NCBI RefSeq assembly: GCF_904849725.1
Contig: NC_058522.1
Location: 197,515,986-197,579,985, forward strand
Origin: Hordeum vulgare subsp. vulgare
Taxonomy: Eukaryota > Streptophyta > Magnoliopsida > Poales > Poaceae
Reading direction: 5' to 3'
Length of the DNA stretch: 64,000 nt
Below, piece after piece: positions 45,889-58,900 of this stretch (the stretch's first letter is position 1; each line of letters opens with the position of its first letter). The position numbers and the translations under genes are program-made. The notes under the pieces are model-generated. The model saw only the letters and a program-made list of their open reading frames with translations, was not told where the DNA came from and did no database searches.

Positions 45889-48573
45889 TTCTATCGCTTT
45901 TATACCTAGCTAAGGGCGTTAAACAATAGTGCTTGTTGGGAGGCAACCCAATGAATTTATCTTTTTATTTATGTTTTGTTGCGTCCACACCATCATAATT
46001 CTGTTGTGATTGTGTTTTTTTGTGTGTTTCTTTTTGTGTTTGAGCCAAGCAAAACCTTTATGACTATTCTTGGTGATGGTTGTTTGATCCTGCTGGAATA
46101 AGTCAGAAACTTTTCGCTCACGAGATGTTTTTTCATTTTTATTCAGAAAGAGCTTTTGAGTTTATTCTTTTTGCTGCTGGTTGATATGCCTTTTGCCTAG
46201 GCAGTCGTAATTGTTCAAATTTTTTGAGGTACCAGAAGTATACGAAGTATACATATTTCTACAGACTGGTCTATTTTTGACAGATTCTGTTTTTTTTGAG
46301 TTGGTTGCTTGTTTTGATGAAAGTATGGTTAGTATCGGGGGGGGGGGGTACTAGCCATGCAAAAGTGATAATACAGTAGCCGAACACCAATATAGATGGA
46401 ATTCAAGTTTGGTACAGTACGAAAAGAAGTGGTAGTTTGTTTTCTTGTGCTAATGTTATCACGAGTTTCTATTTAAGTTTTGTGTTGTGAAGTTTTCAAG
46501 TTTTGGGTGATGTTCTCATGGACGATGAGATAAGGAGTGGAAAGAGCTCAAGCTTGGGTATGCCGAAGGCATCGCAAGCCAAATTCAAGGACACCAAAAA
46601 GCCTAAGCATGGGGATGCCTCGGGAAGACATCCCCTCTTTCGTCTTCAATCCATCGGTAACATTACTTGGAGCTATATTTTTATTCACCACATGATATGT
46701 GTTTTTCTTGGACCGTCTTGTATTGTAGGAGTCTTTTCTTTTTGTTGTGTCACAATCATCCTTTCTACACACCTTTTTGAGAGAGAGAGACATGCACTCA
46801 TCGTGATTTTGCTAGAATGCTCATAGTGCTTCACTTATATCTTTTGAGCTAGATACTTTTGCTCTATGTGCTTCACTTATATCTTTTAGAGCATGTGGGT
46901 GTGTGATTTGGTAGTTGGCTTATGCTATGAAAGTAGTACCAAAGTTGATAGGTACCCAAAGAGGATACAAAAATCCTCCATCTTCATGTGCATTGAGTAG
47001 AAAGAGAAGTCTTGATTCCTCTCAATTAGTTTTGAGACGTGGATTCAGTAATATTAAGAGCTATGTTAGTAGGGTGTCGTGAATCTAGAACTACTTGTGT
47101 TGAAGTTAGTGATTCCCGTAGCATGCACGTATGGTGAACCGCTATGTTAGCAAGTCGGAGCATAATTGATCTATTGATTGTCATCCTTTGTGTTGAGGTC
47201 GGGATCACGCGATGGTTAACACCTACCAACCCTTCCCCTAGGAGTATGCGTTTAGCACTTTGTTTCGATTACTAATAAAAACTTTCGCAACAAGTATGTG
47301 AGTTCTACATGACTAATGTGAGTCCATGGTATAGATGCACTTTCACCTTACACCATTGCTAGCCTCTCTATTGCCGCGTAATTCTCACCGGTACACAAAC
47401 CCACCATATGCCTTCCTCAAAACAGCCACCGTACCTACCTACTATGGCATGTTCATAGCCATTCCGAGATATATTGCCATGCAACTCCCACCGTTCTGTC
47501 TCATGACTTGTGTTGTCACTCTCATATTGCCATTGCATGATCGTAAGATATCTAGCGAGATGTTTCAACGTCATACGCCAAGCTAGATCGTTGCACATCC
47601 CGGTACACTGTCGGAGGCATTTCCTATAGAGTCATCATCATTTTGAGCTTTGTGCCGTGAGTCAATAAAAGTGTGATGACCATAATTATTAAAGCATTGT
47701 CCCATGTGAGGAAAAAAAAATAGGCCAAATATCCCAAAAAAAAGAGAAAAGAAAGAAAAGAGGCCAAGAGCCCAAATAAAAAAATGAGAGAAAAAGAGAG
47801 AAGGGACAATCCTACTATCTTTTTCCACACTTGTGCTTCATAATAGCACCATGTTCTTCATGATTGAGAGCTTCTTGCTTTTTCACTACCATATGCTAAT
47901 GGGAATCTTCATTATATAACTTGGCTTGTATATTCCAATGATGGGCTTCCTCCAATTGCCTTAGGTCTTCGTGAGCAAGCAAGTTGGATGCACACGAACT
48001 AGTTCTCCTTTTGAGCTTTCACATACTTATAGCTCTAGTGCATCCCTTGTATGGCAATCCCTACTCATTCACATTGATATCTATTAATGGGCATCTCCAT
48101 AGCCCTTTGATACGCCGATTCAATGTGATCATCTCCTCCTTTTTGTCTCACAACCACCAGCACGCTCTATTCCACCTATAGTGTTATATCCATGGCTCAC
48201 GCTCATGTATTGCGTGATAGTTATAAAAAGTTTGTGAAAGTAAGAGTGCAAAAACAAGTACTTGGCCAATACCGGGGTTGTGCATGATTTACATTAGTTG
48301 TGTGAGGGTGATGGAGCATAGCCAGACTATATGATTTTGTAGGGATAACTTTCCTTGGCCTTGAAAGTTCATGATTACTTTGCTAGTTTGCTTGAAGTAT
48401 TGTTGTTTTCATGTCAATAGCAAACTATTGTTTTGAATCTTACGGATCTGAACATTCATGTCACGTGAAAGAAGTTGCAAAGGACAACTATGCTAGGTAG
48501 CATGCCACATCAAAAATTCATTCTTTATCACTTCCCTACTCGAGGACGAGCAGGAGTTAAGCTTGGGGATACT
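45889..48573 (+). other. Element C 3' non-coding region and polypurine tract
   Basis: About 2.7 kb collinear with copy A (16531-19181) and partly with copy D (51622-52987). It contains CTTGGGGATGCC-like words, a G run near 46339, a purine-rich AAAAAGAGAGAAGGG stretch near 47786 and, right before the LTR, GAGTTAAGCTTGGGGATACT as polypurine tract. No gene is seen in either strand. Confidence 0.75.
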
Positions 48574-50089
48574 TGATACGTCTCCAACGTATCTATAATT
48601 TTTGATGGTTTCATGCTATTATCTTGTCAAACTTTGGATGCTTTGCATGCCTTTTATAATTTTATTGGGACTAACTTATTAACTCAGTGCCAAGTGCCAG
48701 TTCCTGTTTTTCCCATGTTTTTCACCCCTTTCAGGGGAGGATTTTGAACAGAGTCCAAACGGAATGAAACTGCCAAAAAGATTTTTTCCGGAACAGACAA
48801 AGATCGGGGAGCCAGAGAATCAGGGCAGGGGGCCACCACGGACCCCATAAGCCCTCATGGCGCGGCTAGGGGGGCCCGCGGCCCCTGGCTTGTGAGCTCC
48901 CTCAGGCTCCTTTGCCCTAGGTTTTGCGCCTATATATCCGCAAAAATTCCACAAAAAATTAGGAGATCAGCAAAAGTACTTTTCCGTCGCCGCAAGCTTC
49001 TGTCTCCGCAAGATCCCATCTGGGGCACGTTCTGGTCCCCTGTCGGAGGGGCAATTCAGATACAGAGGTCTTCTTCATCAACACCATGACCTCTCCGATG
49101 ATGCGTGAGTAGTTCACCATAGACCTACGGGTCCATAGCTAGTAACTAGATGGATTCTTCTCTCTATTGGATCTTGAATACAAAGTTCTCCATGATCTTC
49201 ATGGAGATCTATCCGATGTAATCTTCTTTTGCGGTGTGTTTGTCGAGATCCGATGAATTGTGGATTTATGATCAGATTATCTATGAATCTTATTTGAGTT
49301 TCTTCTGATCTCTCTTATGCATGATTTCATATCCTTGTAATTCTCTCCAAGTTGTAGGTTTTGTTTAGCCAACTAGATCTATGATTCTTGCAATGGGAGA
49401 AGTGCTTGGTTTTGGGTTCATACCATGCGGTGACTTCACCCAGTGACAGGAGGGGTAGCGAGGCACGCATCGTGTTGTTGCCATCAAGGGTAAAAAGATG
49501 GGGTTTTCATCATTGGTTTGAGATTATCCCTCTACATCATGTCATCTTGCTTAAGGCGTTACTCTGTTAGTCATGAACTCAATACACTAGATGCATGTTG
49601 GATAGCGGTAGATGTGTGGAGTAATAGTAGTAGATGCAGAAAGTATAGGTCTACTTGTCTCAGACGTGATGCCTATATGTATGATCATTGCCTTAGATAT
49701 TGTAAGGACTTTGCGCAGTTCTATCAATTGCTCGACAGTAATTTGTTCACCCATCATGATATTTGCTATTTTGAGAGAAGCCACTAGTGAACACTATGGC
49801 CCCTGGGTCTACTCCACACCATATTTTCAGCCTTACACTTTTTACTTCGTTGCACTTTCCGCCTTCAGATCTCACTTTGCAAACAATCTTGAAGGGATTG
49901 ACAACCCCTTTGAAGCGTTGGGTGCAAGCTCGTTTGTGTTTGCGCAGGTACTCTGGACTTGACGAAACTCTCCTACTGGATCGATACCTTGGTTCTCAAA
50001 TTGAGGGAAATACTTACTGCTCCTTTGCTGCATCACCCTTTCCTCTTCATGGGAAAGACCAATGCAAGAAAGTCTCCGTCAACGTGTCA
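48574..50089 (+). repeat. Element C right LTR (plus arm of an inverted repeat)
   Basis: TGATACGTCTCCAACG…AACGTGTCA, 1516 bp, with a TATATAT box at 48931-48937. It is followed by ATTTCTGGAGC, which looks like the start of a primer site (ATTTCTGGCGCC), so the LTR may once have been shared with another element copy. Confidence 0.85.
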
Positions 50090-50129
50090 ATTTCTGGAGC
50101 TTGGATTGGTTTTTCCCTTGAAGAGGAAA
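50090..50129. other. Centre of the inverted LTR repeat (40 bp)
   Basis: It starts with a primer-site-like ATTTCTGGAGC, then a partial copy (offset 34 bp) of ATTGGTTTTTCCCTTGAAG, which belongs to the minus-strand LTR end. It looks like a junction with a small filler duplication. Confidence 0.6.
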
Positions 50130-51621
50130 CTTGCTTGCATTGGTTTTTCCCTTGAAGAGGAAAGGGTGATGCAGCAAAGGAGCAATAAGTATTTCCCTTA
50201 GTTTGAGAACCAAGGTATCGATCCAGTAGGAGAGTCTCGTCAAGTCCAGAGTACCTGCGCAAACACAAATGAGCTTGCACCCAACGCTTCAAAGGGGTTG
50301 TCAATCCCTTCAAGATTGTTTGCGAAGTGAGATATGAAGGCGGAAAGTGCAACGAAGTAAAAAGTGTAAGGCTGAAAATATGGTGTGTAGTAGACCCGGG
50401 GGCCATAGTGTTCACTAGAAGCTTCTCTCAAAATAGCAAATACCACGGTGGGTGAACAAATTAATGTCGAGCAATTGATAGAACCACGCAAAGTCATGAC
50501 GATATATAAGGCAATGATCATACATATAGGCATCACGTCCGAGACAAGTAGACTGATACTTTCTGCATCTACTACTACTACTCCACACATCGACCGCTAT
50601 CCAGCATGCACCTACTGTATTGAGTTCATGATGAACAGAGTAATGCCTTAAGCAAGATAACATGATGTAGAGGGATAATCTCAAACCAATGATAAAAACC
50701 ACATCTTTTTACCCTTGATGGCAACAACACGATGCGTGCCTCGCTACCCCTTCTTTCACTTGGTGAGGTCACCGCACGGTATGTACCCAAAACCAAGCAC
50801 TTCTCCCGTTGCAAGAATCATAGATCTATTTGGCCAAACAAAACCCACAACTCGAAGAGAATTACAAGGATATGAAATCATGCATAAGAGAGATCAGTAG
50901 AAACTCAAATAATATTCATAGATAATCTGATCAAGAATCCACAATTCATCGCATCTCGACAAACACACCCCAAAAGAAGCTTACATCGGATAGATCTCCA
51001 TGAAGATCATGGAGAACTTTGTATTGAAGATCCAAGAGAGAGAAGAAGCCATCTAGTTACTAGCTATGGACCCGTAGGTCTATGGTGAACTACTCACGCA
51101 TCATCGGAGAGGTGTTGACGAAGAAGCCCTCCGTATCCGAATCCCCCTCCGGCAGGGCACCAGAATGTGCCCCAGATGGGATCTTGTGAGGCAGAAGCTT
51201 GCGGCGGCGGAAAAGTACTTTCGATGATCTCCTGATTTTTCTGTGGAATTTTTGGGGATATATAGGTGGAAAGCCTAGGGCAAAGGGGCCTCAGGGAGCC
51301 CACAAGCCAGGGGGCCGCGACCCCCCTGGCCGCGCCATGAGAGCTTGTGGGGTCCCTGGTGGGCCCCTGCCCTGATTCTCCGGCTCCCTGATCTTTTTCT
51401 GTTCCGAAAAAAATCTTTTTGGCAGTTTCATTCTGTTTGGACTCCGTTCAAAATCCTCCTCTGAAAGGGGTCAAAAACATGGAAAAAACAGGAACTGGCA
51501 CTTGGCACTGAGTTAATAAGTTAGTCCCAAAAAATATATAAAAGGCATACAAAACATCCAAAGTTTGACAAGATAATAGCATGAAACCATAAAAAATTAT
51601 AGATACGTTGGAGACGTATCA
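50130..51621 (-). repeat. Inverted Sabrina-like LTR (minus arm)
   Basis: Read on the minus strand from 51621 it begins TGATACGTCTCCAACGTATC and is collinear with 48574-50089. Its last 25-30 bp are missing at the centre. The outer end is exact (TG at 51621-51620) against plus-strand DNA of element D, as in a true integration end. Predicted frames of 116-122 codons on both arms are the same LTR sequence and not genes. Confidence 0.88.
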
Positions 51622-52987
51622 CATCCCCTCTTTCGTCTCAATCCATCGGTATGTCACTTGGAGCTACATTTTTATTTGTCACATGATATTAGCTTCGCTT
51701 GGAGCATCGTTTCCTTTAATTTTATTTTTATTTTTATTTTTACACAATTACCATTTTCTCGACACACCACCCTGAGAGAGACACACAATTATAAAGATTT
51801 GTTGGAATACTCTATGTGTGTCTCTTATATCTTTTTAGCTAAGGAGTTGCTCTACTACTTCATTTATATCTTTTTGAGCACGGTACTGTGTAGATTTTAT
51901 AGAAATATTTGCAGTCTTATTCTTCACTTATATTTGTTTGAGAGGTAATAAATAGTAGATGTAATTTGCATGGTCAATAAGGCTAGTACAAAAATAATAG
52001 GTATTAAATGAAGGATAATCAAAACCATCATGTAGCATAATGAAGAGAAATTGTGGGTTAATGATATTGATATGGGTTAACGATATTGAAGGTTCGATTG
52101 CATCATTGTTGATTCTTTGAAGTATTGGTATTAAGACGTGTTAACTTCTTGTTTGTTTGAATATTAAAAAGGCATGACGGGGATGTGTGTTCATTTCTAC
52201 TCCTCGTTGAAATCCTAGTGTTGTTTCGAGTCGAAGTCGCGCAATGATTAACTCCTCCCAACCCGCTCCCTCTTGGCATGTGGGTAGTGATTTGATTTTT
52301 GATGAAACTAATAAAACTTTGCAAAAATAATATGATTCCTTCATGACTAATGTGAAACCATTGACATACGCAATCTCACCTCCTCATATTTGACTAGCCT
52401 CTTCAGTAGAGGGAATTGCCCATTCTAACCTGGAGGATTGTTGCGAACTTCGTTGGTGCACCGAGACCACGCGTCATGATATGCTCGCTCAGACATAAAC
52501 CTTGCTCAAAACATGCACCATACCTACCAATCATGGAATTTCCATACTGTTCCGAGAAAATATTGTCATGCAAATTCCACCGTTACATCATATGACTAGT
52601 TCATTCATCATCATATTGTTCTGCATGATCATATAGAGCTGACAAACATTTGTGACAAAGACACCATTCACTATATTGCTGATACATATCATGTTAGATC
52701 ATTGCGCATGCTAGTACACTCCAAGAAGCATTCTTAGGTGTCATAATTGTTCATTTTGAGCTTTCATGAGTTGTAAGTAAATTAAAGTATGATGATCATC
52801 ATTATTAGAGCATTGTCACTATGAGGAAAGGATGATGGAGGCTATGATTCCCACACAAGTCCGAAAGAGACTCCGGACGAAAAATAAAAAATGGGGAGGC
52901 CACATGAGCCTACCATAATAAAATTAATGAAAAATACTGAATGAGAGAAAAAAAGAGAAGGCAGTTTGCTACTATCCTTTACCACAC
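51622..52987 (+). mobile_element. Element D: 3' internal fragment of an Athila-like element
   Basis: It starts CATCCCCTCTTTCGTCTC and follows the same course as 46629-47826 of element C (GGAGCTACATTTTTATT, TTTCATGACTAATGTGA, then the purine-rich AGAGAGAAAAAAAGAGAAGG), but is more diverged. It breaks at CTTTACCACAC (52987) without reaching an LTR. Non-coding. Confidence 0.7.
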
Positions 52988-53359
52988 TAACACTTGCTTG
53001 GCGCCTCGCACCCCCGGTCGAGCTCACCCCCGCCACCTTCGAGCTTGACATCGCCCTGTACTACAGCGCCACCGCGTTGGAGTTTGCCGCCGGCCATGGA
53101 GTTTGCCAGATCTGGTCGTGCCGGACCGGATCCCCCACCCATTCCTGCATCACCCTCATTGGATCCGGAGCATCCTTGCCGCTACGTTTCTTGTTCATCC
53201 CGATCAGGAAAACCACGACGGATTCACTAGCGTGCCCGTGCTTGGGCCGCCCAGCTCCACTGAACGACCCAGGCAAGCACGTCCATGACCGAGGAACCAT
53301 CGGCTCGCCTGACCTCGTCTTCAGCCAAGGCCCAGGGCCATGGTGATACCCCTTGTGTG
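52988..53359 (+). other. GC-rich unassigned segment before a copia LTR
   Basis: The segment is open in more than one forward frame (52966-53346 and 52994-53230) with Pro/Ser/Arg-rich translations. Composition differs from both neighbours. No protein family is recognised. It could be a captured gene piece or 3' sequence of a copia element. Confidence 0.35.
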
Positions 53360-55073
53360 TGTTGGAAATATGCCCTAGAGGCATTAATAAAGTGGTTATT
53401 ATTATATTTCCTAGTTCATGATAATCGTTTATTATCATTGCTGTAATTGTATCGATTGGAAACTCAAATACATATGTGGGTACATAAAAAACATAGTGTC
53501 GCTAGTGAGCCTCCAATTGAATAGCTCGTCGATCAAAGATAGTCAAGGTTTCCTGGCCATAGACATGAGTTGTCGTTTGCTAATGGGGTATTATCATTAG
53601 GAGAATGATGTGATGGACATGACCCCAACTATGAACGTAGCAGATGATCGTGTCAGTTTATTGCTATTGTTTTCTACATGTCAAGTATATGTTCCTATGA
53701 CCATGAGATTATGCAACTCACTAACAGTGGAGAATTACCTTGTGTGTATAAAACATCGCAACGTAACAGGGTGACTCTAAAGATGTTCTACAGGTATCGC
53801 CGAGGGTGTCTGTTGAGTTGGCATGGATCAACACTGAGATTTGTTACTCCATGTGATGGAGAGGTATGTGAGGGCCAACTAGACAATATAACATCACAAT
53901 GATCTTGCAAGCATTGAGATTAAAGAGTTAACCAGGGGATCTTGTATTACAGAATAAGTAAAGAGACTTGTGAATAACAAGATTGAACTAGGTACGGAGA
54001 TACCGATGATCGAACCTTGTGCAAGTAACATAACAATGAACGAAGGGAACTACCTATGGGATTAACTGAATCCTTAACATCGAGATTCAACCGGTAAAGA
54101 TCTTCATAAAATATCTAGGAACCAATATGGAAATCTAGGTCCCGCTATTATTTATTGGCCGTGGAGGTGCCTGGGTCATGTCTATATAGTTCTTGAACCC
54201 GCGGGGTCTACACACTTAATGTTTGGTGACGATATAAGCATAGTCAAGTTATTATGTTGGTAACATAAGGTTGTTCGGAGTCCCGAATGAGAACCCATAC
54301 GCGACGAGGAGATCTAGAATGGTTCAGAGGTGAATATTGTTATATAGGATGAAAGGCATTGGAGTCCCGAGTTACTCCCGTGCATGTAGGGGAATCGATT
54401 GAGTACCGGAAGGTGTTTCAGGGGGCCCCGACAAGTGTTGGGGGGCTTATGAGCCAAGGATAGGGGCACACGAGATCACAAGGGGCTGAGTGTCGCCCCA
54501 ACCTGAGCCCACCATGTATAGGAGGTGGCCACACTCAATACGGCCGCTGGCCACCCTAACTTCGTGAGCGGCCACCGGTCCCTAGGGGAAACCCTAGGGC
54601 GCCCACCCTTCCTCCCTTCCCCTATATATAGAGAGGGACAGAGAGCACAGCCACACTACAACGTGCTACGACACTTCTCATCCTCTCCCTCGTAGTTCTT
54701 CTACTCTCCATAGCGCGCGGCGAAGCCCTGCTGAGCTGTCACGACCACCACCTCACCACGACGTCGTGCTACCTGAGGACTCGGGGTGCTACTTAGCCAT
54801 CGCTCGTGGGATCGAGGAGGTGAAGGCATCATCAAGTCGTACATGTGATGAACACGGAGGTGTCGTCCGTTCGACACTTGATCTGGAGTTCGCATGACAG
54901 ATCGTGATTGGATCGCGAAGATATTCGACTACATCAACCACGTTTCCTGGTGCTTCCTCTTAGTGGTCTACAAGGGTATGAAGATGCAATTTGTCCTCTC
55001 ATAGATGTTCATCTCCTAGATTGATCTTGGTGAGCATAGAAGTTTTTTGTTTCCCATGCAACCTTCCACAACA
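53360..55073 (+). repeat. WIS/Inga-like copia LTR, plus orientation
   Basis: TGTTGGAAATATGCCC…CTTCCACAACA, 1714 bp, TG…CA ends, a related but distinct subfamily of the Angela LTR, with a TATATATA box near 54632. After it the leader resembles that of Angela. The frames inside are not genes. Confidence 0.85.
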
Positions 55074-55333
55074 ATTGCATCATGAGCTGGGTCTTTGCAT
55101 AGATGACATGATGAGTAGAACACGAAGGAGTTTGTCGGTGTTGATATTCAGATTGCTTACTTCCATAGTCTTTTCTTGATTCACTGATATTGTGGGATGA
55201 AGCGGCCCGGACAAAATTTACTTGTCCACGTACGAGAGACCGGTTCCACTGACTGAGATGTGAATTTGTTGCATACGATGGCTGGCGGTGTTTGTCTCTC
55301 CCACCTTAGTTGAATCATATTTGATGAAGGCGG
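55074..55333 (+). other. Copia leader remnant with decayed primer site
   Basis: ATTGCATCATGAGCTGGGTC at the start is a mutated GTGGTATCAGAGCTAGGTC. The next 240 bp follow Angela's leader (9363-9600), for example TAGTCTTTTCTTGATTC. It is cut at 55334 by an inverted LTR. Confidence 0.75.
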
Positions 55334-55956
55334 TGTTGGGGAACGTTGCATGGGAAACAAAAAATTTCTTACATTCATCAATATCAAACTAGGAGATGAA
55401 CATCTATGAGAGAATATATTGCACCTATATTCCCTTCTAGATCGATATCCAGAATTATTAAGGAACACGGGTGATGTAGTCAAACGTCTTTGCGATCCAA
55501 CCATGATCCGTCCCGCGAACTCCCGATCAAGCACCAAACGGACAGCACCTCCACGTTCAAGACACGTGCAACTTGATGACACCTTCACCTCCTCGATCCA
55601 ACGAGCGATGGTGAAGTAGCAGCCCAAGTCCTCCGGTAGGATGACGACGTGGTGAGGTGGTGAGGGTGATAGCTCACCAGGGCTTTGCCGCGCGTTATGT
55701 AGACGAGAAGAACTACGAGGGAGAGGAGGAGCAGCGCCGTAGCATGTTCTGGTGTGTTTGGCCTCTCTCTAACTCTCTATATATAGGGGGGAAGGGAGGA
55801 GGGGAGGGCCCCTAGGGTTCCCCTAGGTGCCGGCGGCCAAGGGTGGGGAGGCTGGGGCTTGTGGTGGCCCCTTCCCAAGGCGCCTTGCCTCCCATGTTTG
55901 GGGTGGTTGGCAGCCCTAGGGGTGTGTTCACCTCCTAGCAGTGGTGGGCTGAGGTT
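55334..55956 (-). repeat. WIS/Inga-like LTR, minus orientation, 3' part
   Basis: The plus-strand TGTTGGGGAACGTTGCATGGGAAACAAA is the complement of an LTR end (…CGTTCCCCAACA). It is collinear in reverse with the rear of 53360-55073. It is interrupted at GGTGGGCTGAGGTT (55943-55956) by the LINE and resumes at 62841. Confidence 0.82.
55943..55956. repeat. LINE target duplication, left (GGTGGGCTGAGGTT)
   Basis: The 14-bp word is repeated exactly at 62827-62840 and again at 62864-62877. Target duplications of this length are usual for LINE insertions. Confidence 0.75.
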
Positions 55957-55989
55957 TTTTTGACCAACTACTGTAGGGTAAACATCCCA

Positions 55990-58900
55990 CAGCCTTTTCT
56001 TTTATTTCATATCACAATAGAACTATGTACAAGATAGGACAGGAATATACGGGGGGTGTGGTGGAGAGTATACAAACCACAAGGAGGTAAAAAGGAGAGC
56101 AACTTCACGAGATCATCCTCAAATCTAGCCTTAATTCTATAAGCTAAACGGGAAATGTCATGAACAAAATTGGATTTCCATTTGTTAAAGCTTGGACACT
56201 CATTGTTGAAAACCTTTGCATTTCGGGTGATCCAAATATTCCAACATGCACTAAAGACCACTTTAGAGAAGAAAGGGTGATGGAAGTCTCTTTTGGCTCT
56301 CAGAGTACTGTCCGACATGGAGTTTCCCTGCCATGAAATTTGATGATAGTTCCAAACCCTGGTGCTGAACATGCAGGTAAAGAAAAGACGATCTCTGTCC
56401 TCTTTGATCCTTGCATGAGAAAGAACACACAAATTGGAGTCTGAAACATTCCAATGGCGTCTCTCAAGCATGTCTTGAGTGTTTAGCTTGTCCATAATGA
56501 GCATCTAGGCAAACATCTTTACTTTCATGGTACAACAACTCCTCCAATCCCAGTTGAGAAGAGGGTTGGGAATAATTGGTTGATGAACACGTATGTAGTA
56601 CTTTTTGGCAGAAAAGCACTTACTGTCCCCATTCCATAGCCAGACATCCTTCCTGGACTGCTCCCTGTGTAGGTTCTGAAGAAGGCTCTAAACTATTTGC
56701 AATTCCTGAAAGGCTCTATCAGAGAGTGGTAAATGGAATAGACTTGCCATGGTGCTTGTCTCAAAAGCTTTGAAAACCTCTACAATGGTGCAGAAGGTGT
56801 CAATAGCAAAAGAGAACAGTCTTTGGAACCTATGTGCTAGGGGCAATGTTGAGTCACCGAGTGCCCAAGAATCAGACCAAAAGAGGAAAGTATCCCCTCT
56901 TTTTGGTTGTATGTAAGTGATATCTCTGAAAGTGTCCATCCTCTTGCAGATATCCTTCCACCAGAAAGATCCACATGGAGATGTTCCCTGTGGTACTGTA
57001 TTATAGTAGTATGTGTTCCATATCAAATCCACCCAGGGTACTTCTGCTCTGTTAAAGAACTTACCAACATGTTTATGTAGAAGAGCATCATTTTGGACTG
57101 CCAGATTCATAATACCCAGGCCACCTTTCTTCTTACATCTGCATACCAAGTCCCAAACAACAAGAGCAGGTACCTAATCTTGACCATTTCTTCTCCAAAG
57201 ACACTGCCTTTGTATTCTTTCCAACCGCTTGAGAATTCCGAGGGGTATGTCCAGACTATAGAGGAAAGAGATGGGTACACAAGACAGAGCAGAGTTGAGA
57301 TATTGCAATCTACAACCTTCTGCCAAGAAGGAAGAGCTACCAGAAAGTATTTTTTCCATGATATCCACCAGGGGCATTAGGTTTATAATTCTTGGCTTGG
57401 TGGTCCCAACAAGCAGGCCCAGCTACGTGAAGGTAAGGAACCAACTTTACAAACAATGGAATTAGCCAACCTTTGTAACTCAACTAGATCAATGTTAATT
57501 GGCAACAAGGAAAATTTATGGTAGTTTACTTGAAGTCCAGTAGACTGTGAGAAGGGGAGGAGCATTTTTTTCAACTCAAGCAATTGTGACTCCACAACAG
57601 GCAAGATGATAAGAGTGTCATCTGCATATTGCACAAGTGGGAAGTCCTTATCATGAAAAGGGATGGGTAGCTCAATGTTTCCACTCCTCAACAACTGATT
57701 TACCAAGGTTTGAAGGAAATCTGCAACAATGGCAAATAGGAGAGGGGACATAGGGTCTCCTTTCCTCACACCCTTCTTGCACATAAATTTTCTGCGAGGT
57801 ACCCCCATTTAGCAATACTGAGGAAGACCCAGAGGAGAGTAGCTTCTTTACCCATAAGATCCATTTCTCAATGAAACCTTTGTGTCTTATAACCTGAAAG
57901 ATAAATTCATCTTCAATGGATTCAAAAGCTTTCTCGAAGTCAATCTTGAGGATGACAATAGGGCTCCTTGATTGGTGATACTCGTGTAGATACTCCAAGG
58001 TCCAACCTACACAGTCTAGTATAGTCCTGCATTTGATGAAACCATATTGACTCTTGTGAATGTATTTCATGATTTGTAACTGTAACCTGTTGGTAGCTAT
58101 TTTGGAGAAATATCAAACTCATCCGAGTGAGAGAAATTTGTCTAAAGTCTCAAACTTGCTCAGGGGATCTCATTTTGGGGACCAGGGTTTTGTAAGAAGA
58201 ATTCATATTTTCAAGCTTTGCAGTCCCAGCATGGAAGTCATTTCCAATCTTATAAAAGTCCTCACAGATGATATGCCAACATTTTTAAAGAATAAACTAT
58301 TGAACCCATCTGGTCCTGGAGCTTTATCAATAGGCATCTCTTTGAGAGTCTTGTCCATCTCCTCCTTGGTGAAAGGGAGGGTAAGAACATCCAACCATCT
58401 ACCTTTTGAAGTAGTTATTGAAGGTCAAAAGCCAGGTTTATTCCTTGTGAAAACCCATCCTGTCCTAGAAAGCATACCAAAAACAACCAGCAATTTGCTC
58501 ATGGTGAGTGATGACAGTGCCATCATCAAGCTTTAGAGAAGACATGGAATTCCTTCTATATCTTTCAGTGGCCTATCATGAAAAACATTAGTGTTTTCTT
58601 CTCCAACTTTGATAAATATAATACTGGCTCTCTTTTTCGAATATAGGAACTGTAAGTGGAGATGGTGTTCCAAGTGTAGCTTTACAATCACCCTGAAATT
58701 AGATTCAGGTCTGAACAGGGGTCTCAGTTCCTCAAAATTTTCCAGAAGTAAGATCACCTGATTGCATTTGCCTATGAGTGTTTTGATCTTAGAGAGACTG
58801 GTTTGCCATATTTTTAGTGCGTGCCTCAGAGCTTTCAACTTATCCATTATAATGGCAGTGATATGGCCTTTTATAGAGGGCACCTTCCATGGCATCTCCA

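Larger units (their letters stand above)
42687..50089 (+). mobile_element. Element C: Athila-like Ty3-gypsy, gag-protease only
   Basis: Left LTR 42687-43718, primer-site region, gag and protease frames, a long 3' non-coding region, a polypurine tract and right LTR 48574-50089. The internal part is 4.9 kb and contains no RT, RNase H or integrase motif. LTR start TGATACGTCTCC and gag type fit the Athila lineage (Sabrina/Derami-like families of wheat; exact family uncertain). No 5-bp duplication is found (TTATT before, ATTTC after), so at least one boundary is rearranged. Confidence 0.8.

Noticed and set aside
42682..50094. Target duplication for element C
   Set aside because: TTATT before the left LTR and ATTTC after the right LTR do not match.
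49518..50702. Several 80-122-codon frames on both strands
   Set aside because: They are the same LTR sequence read in the two inverted arms and also occur in copy A (20127-20712).
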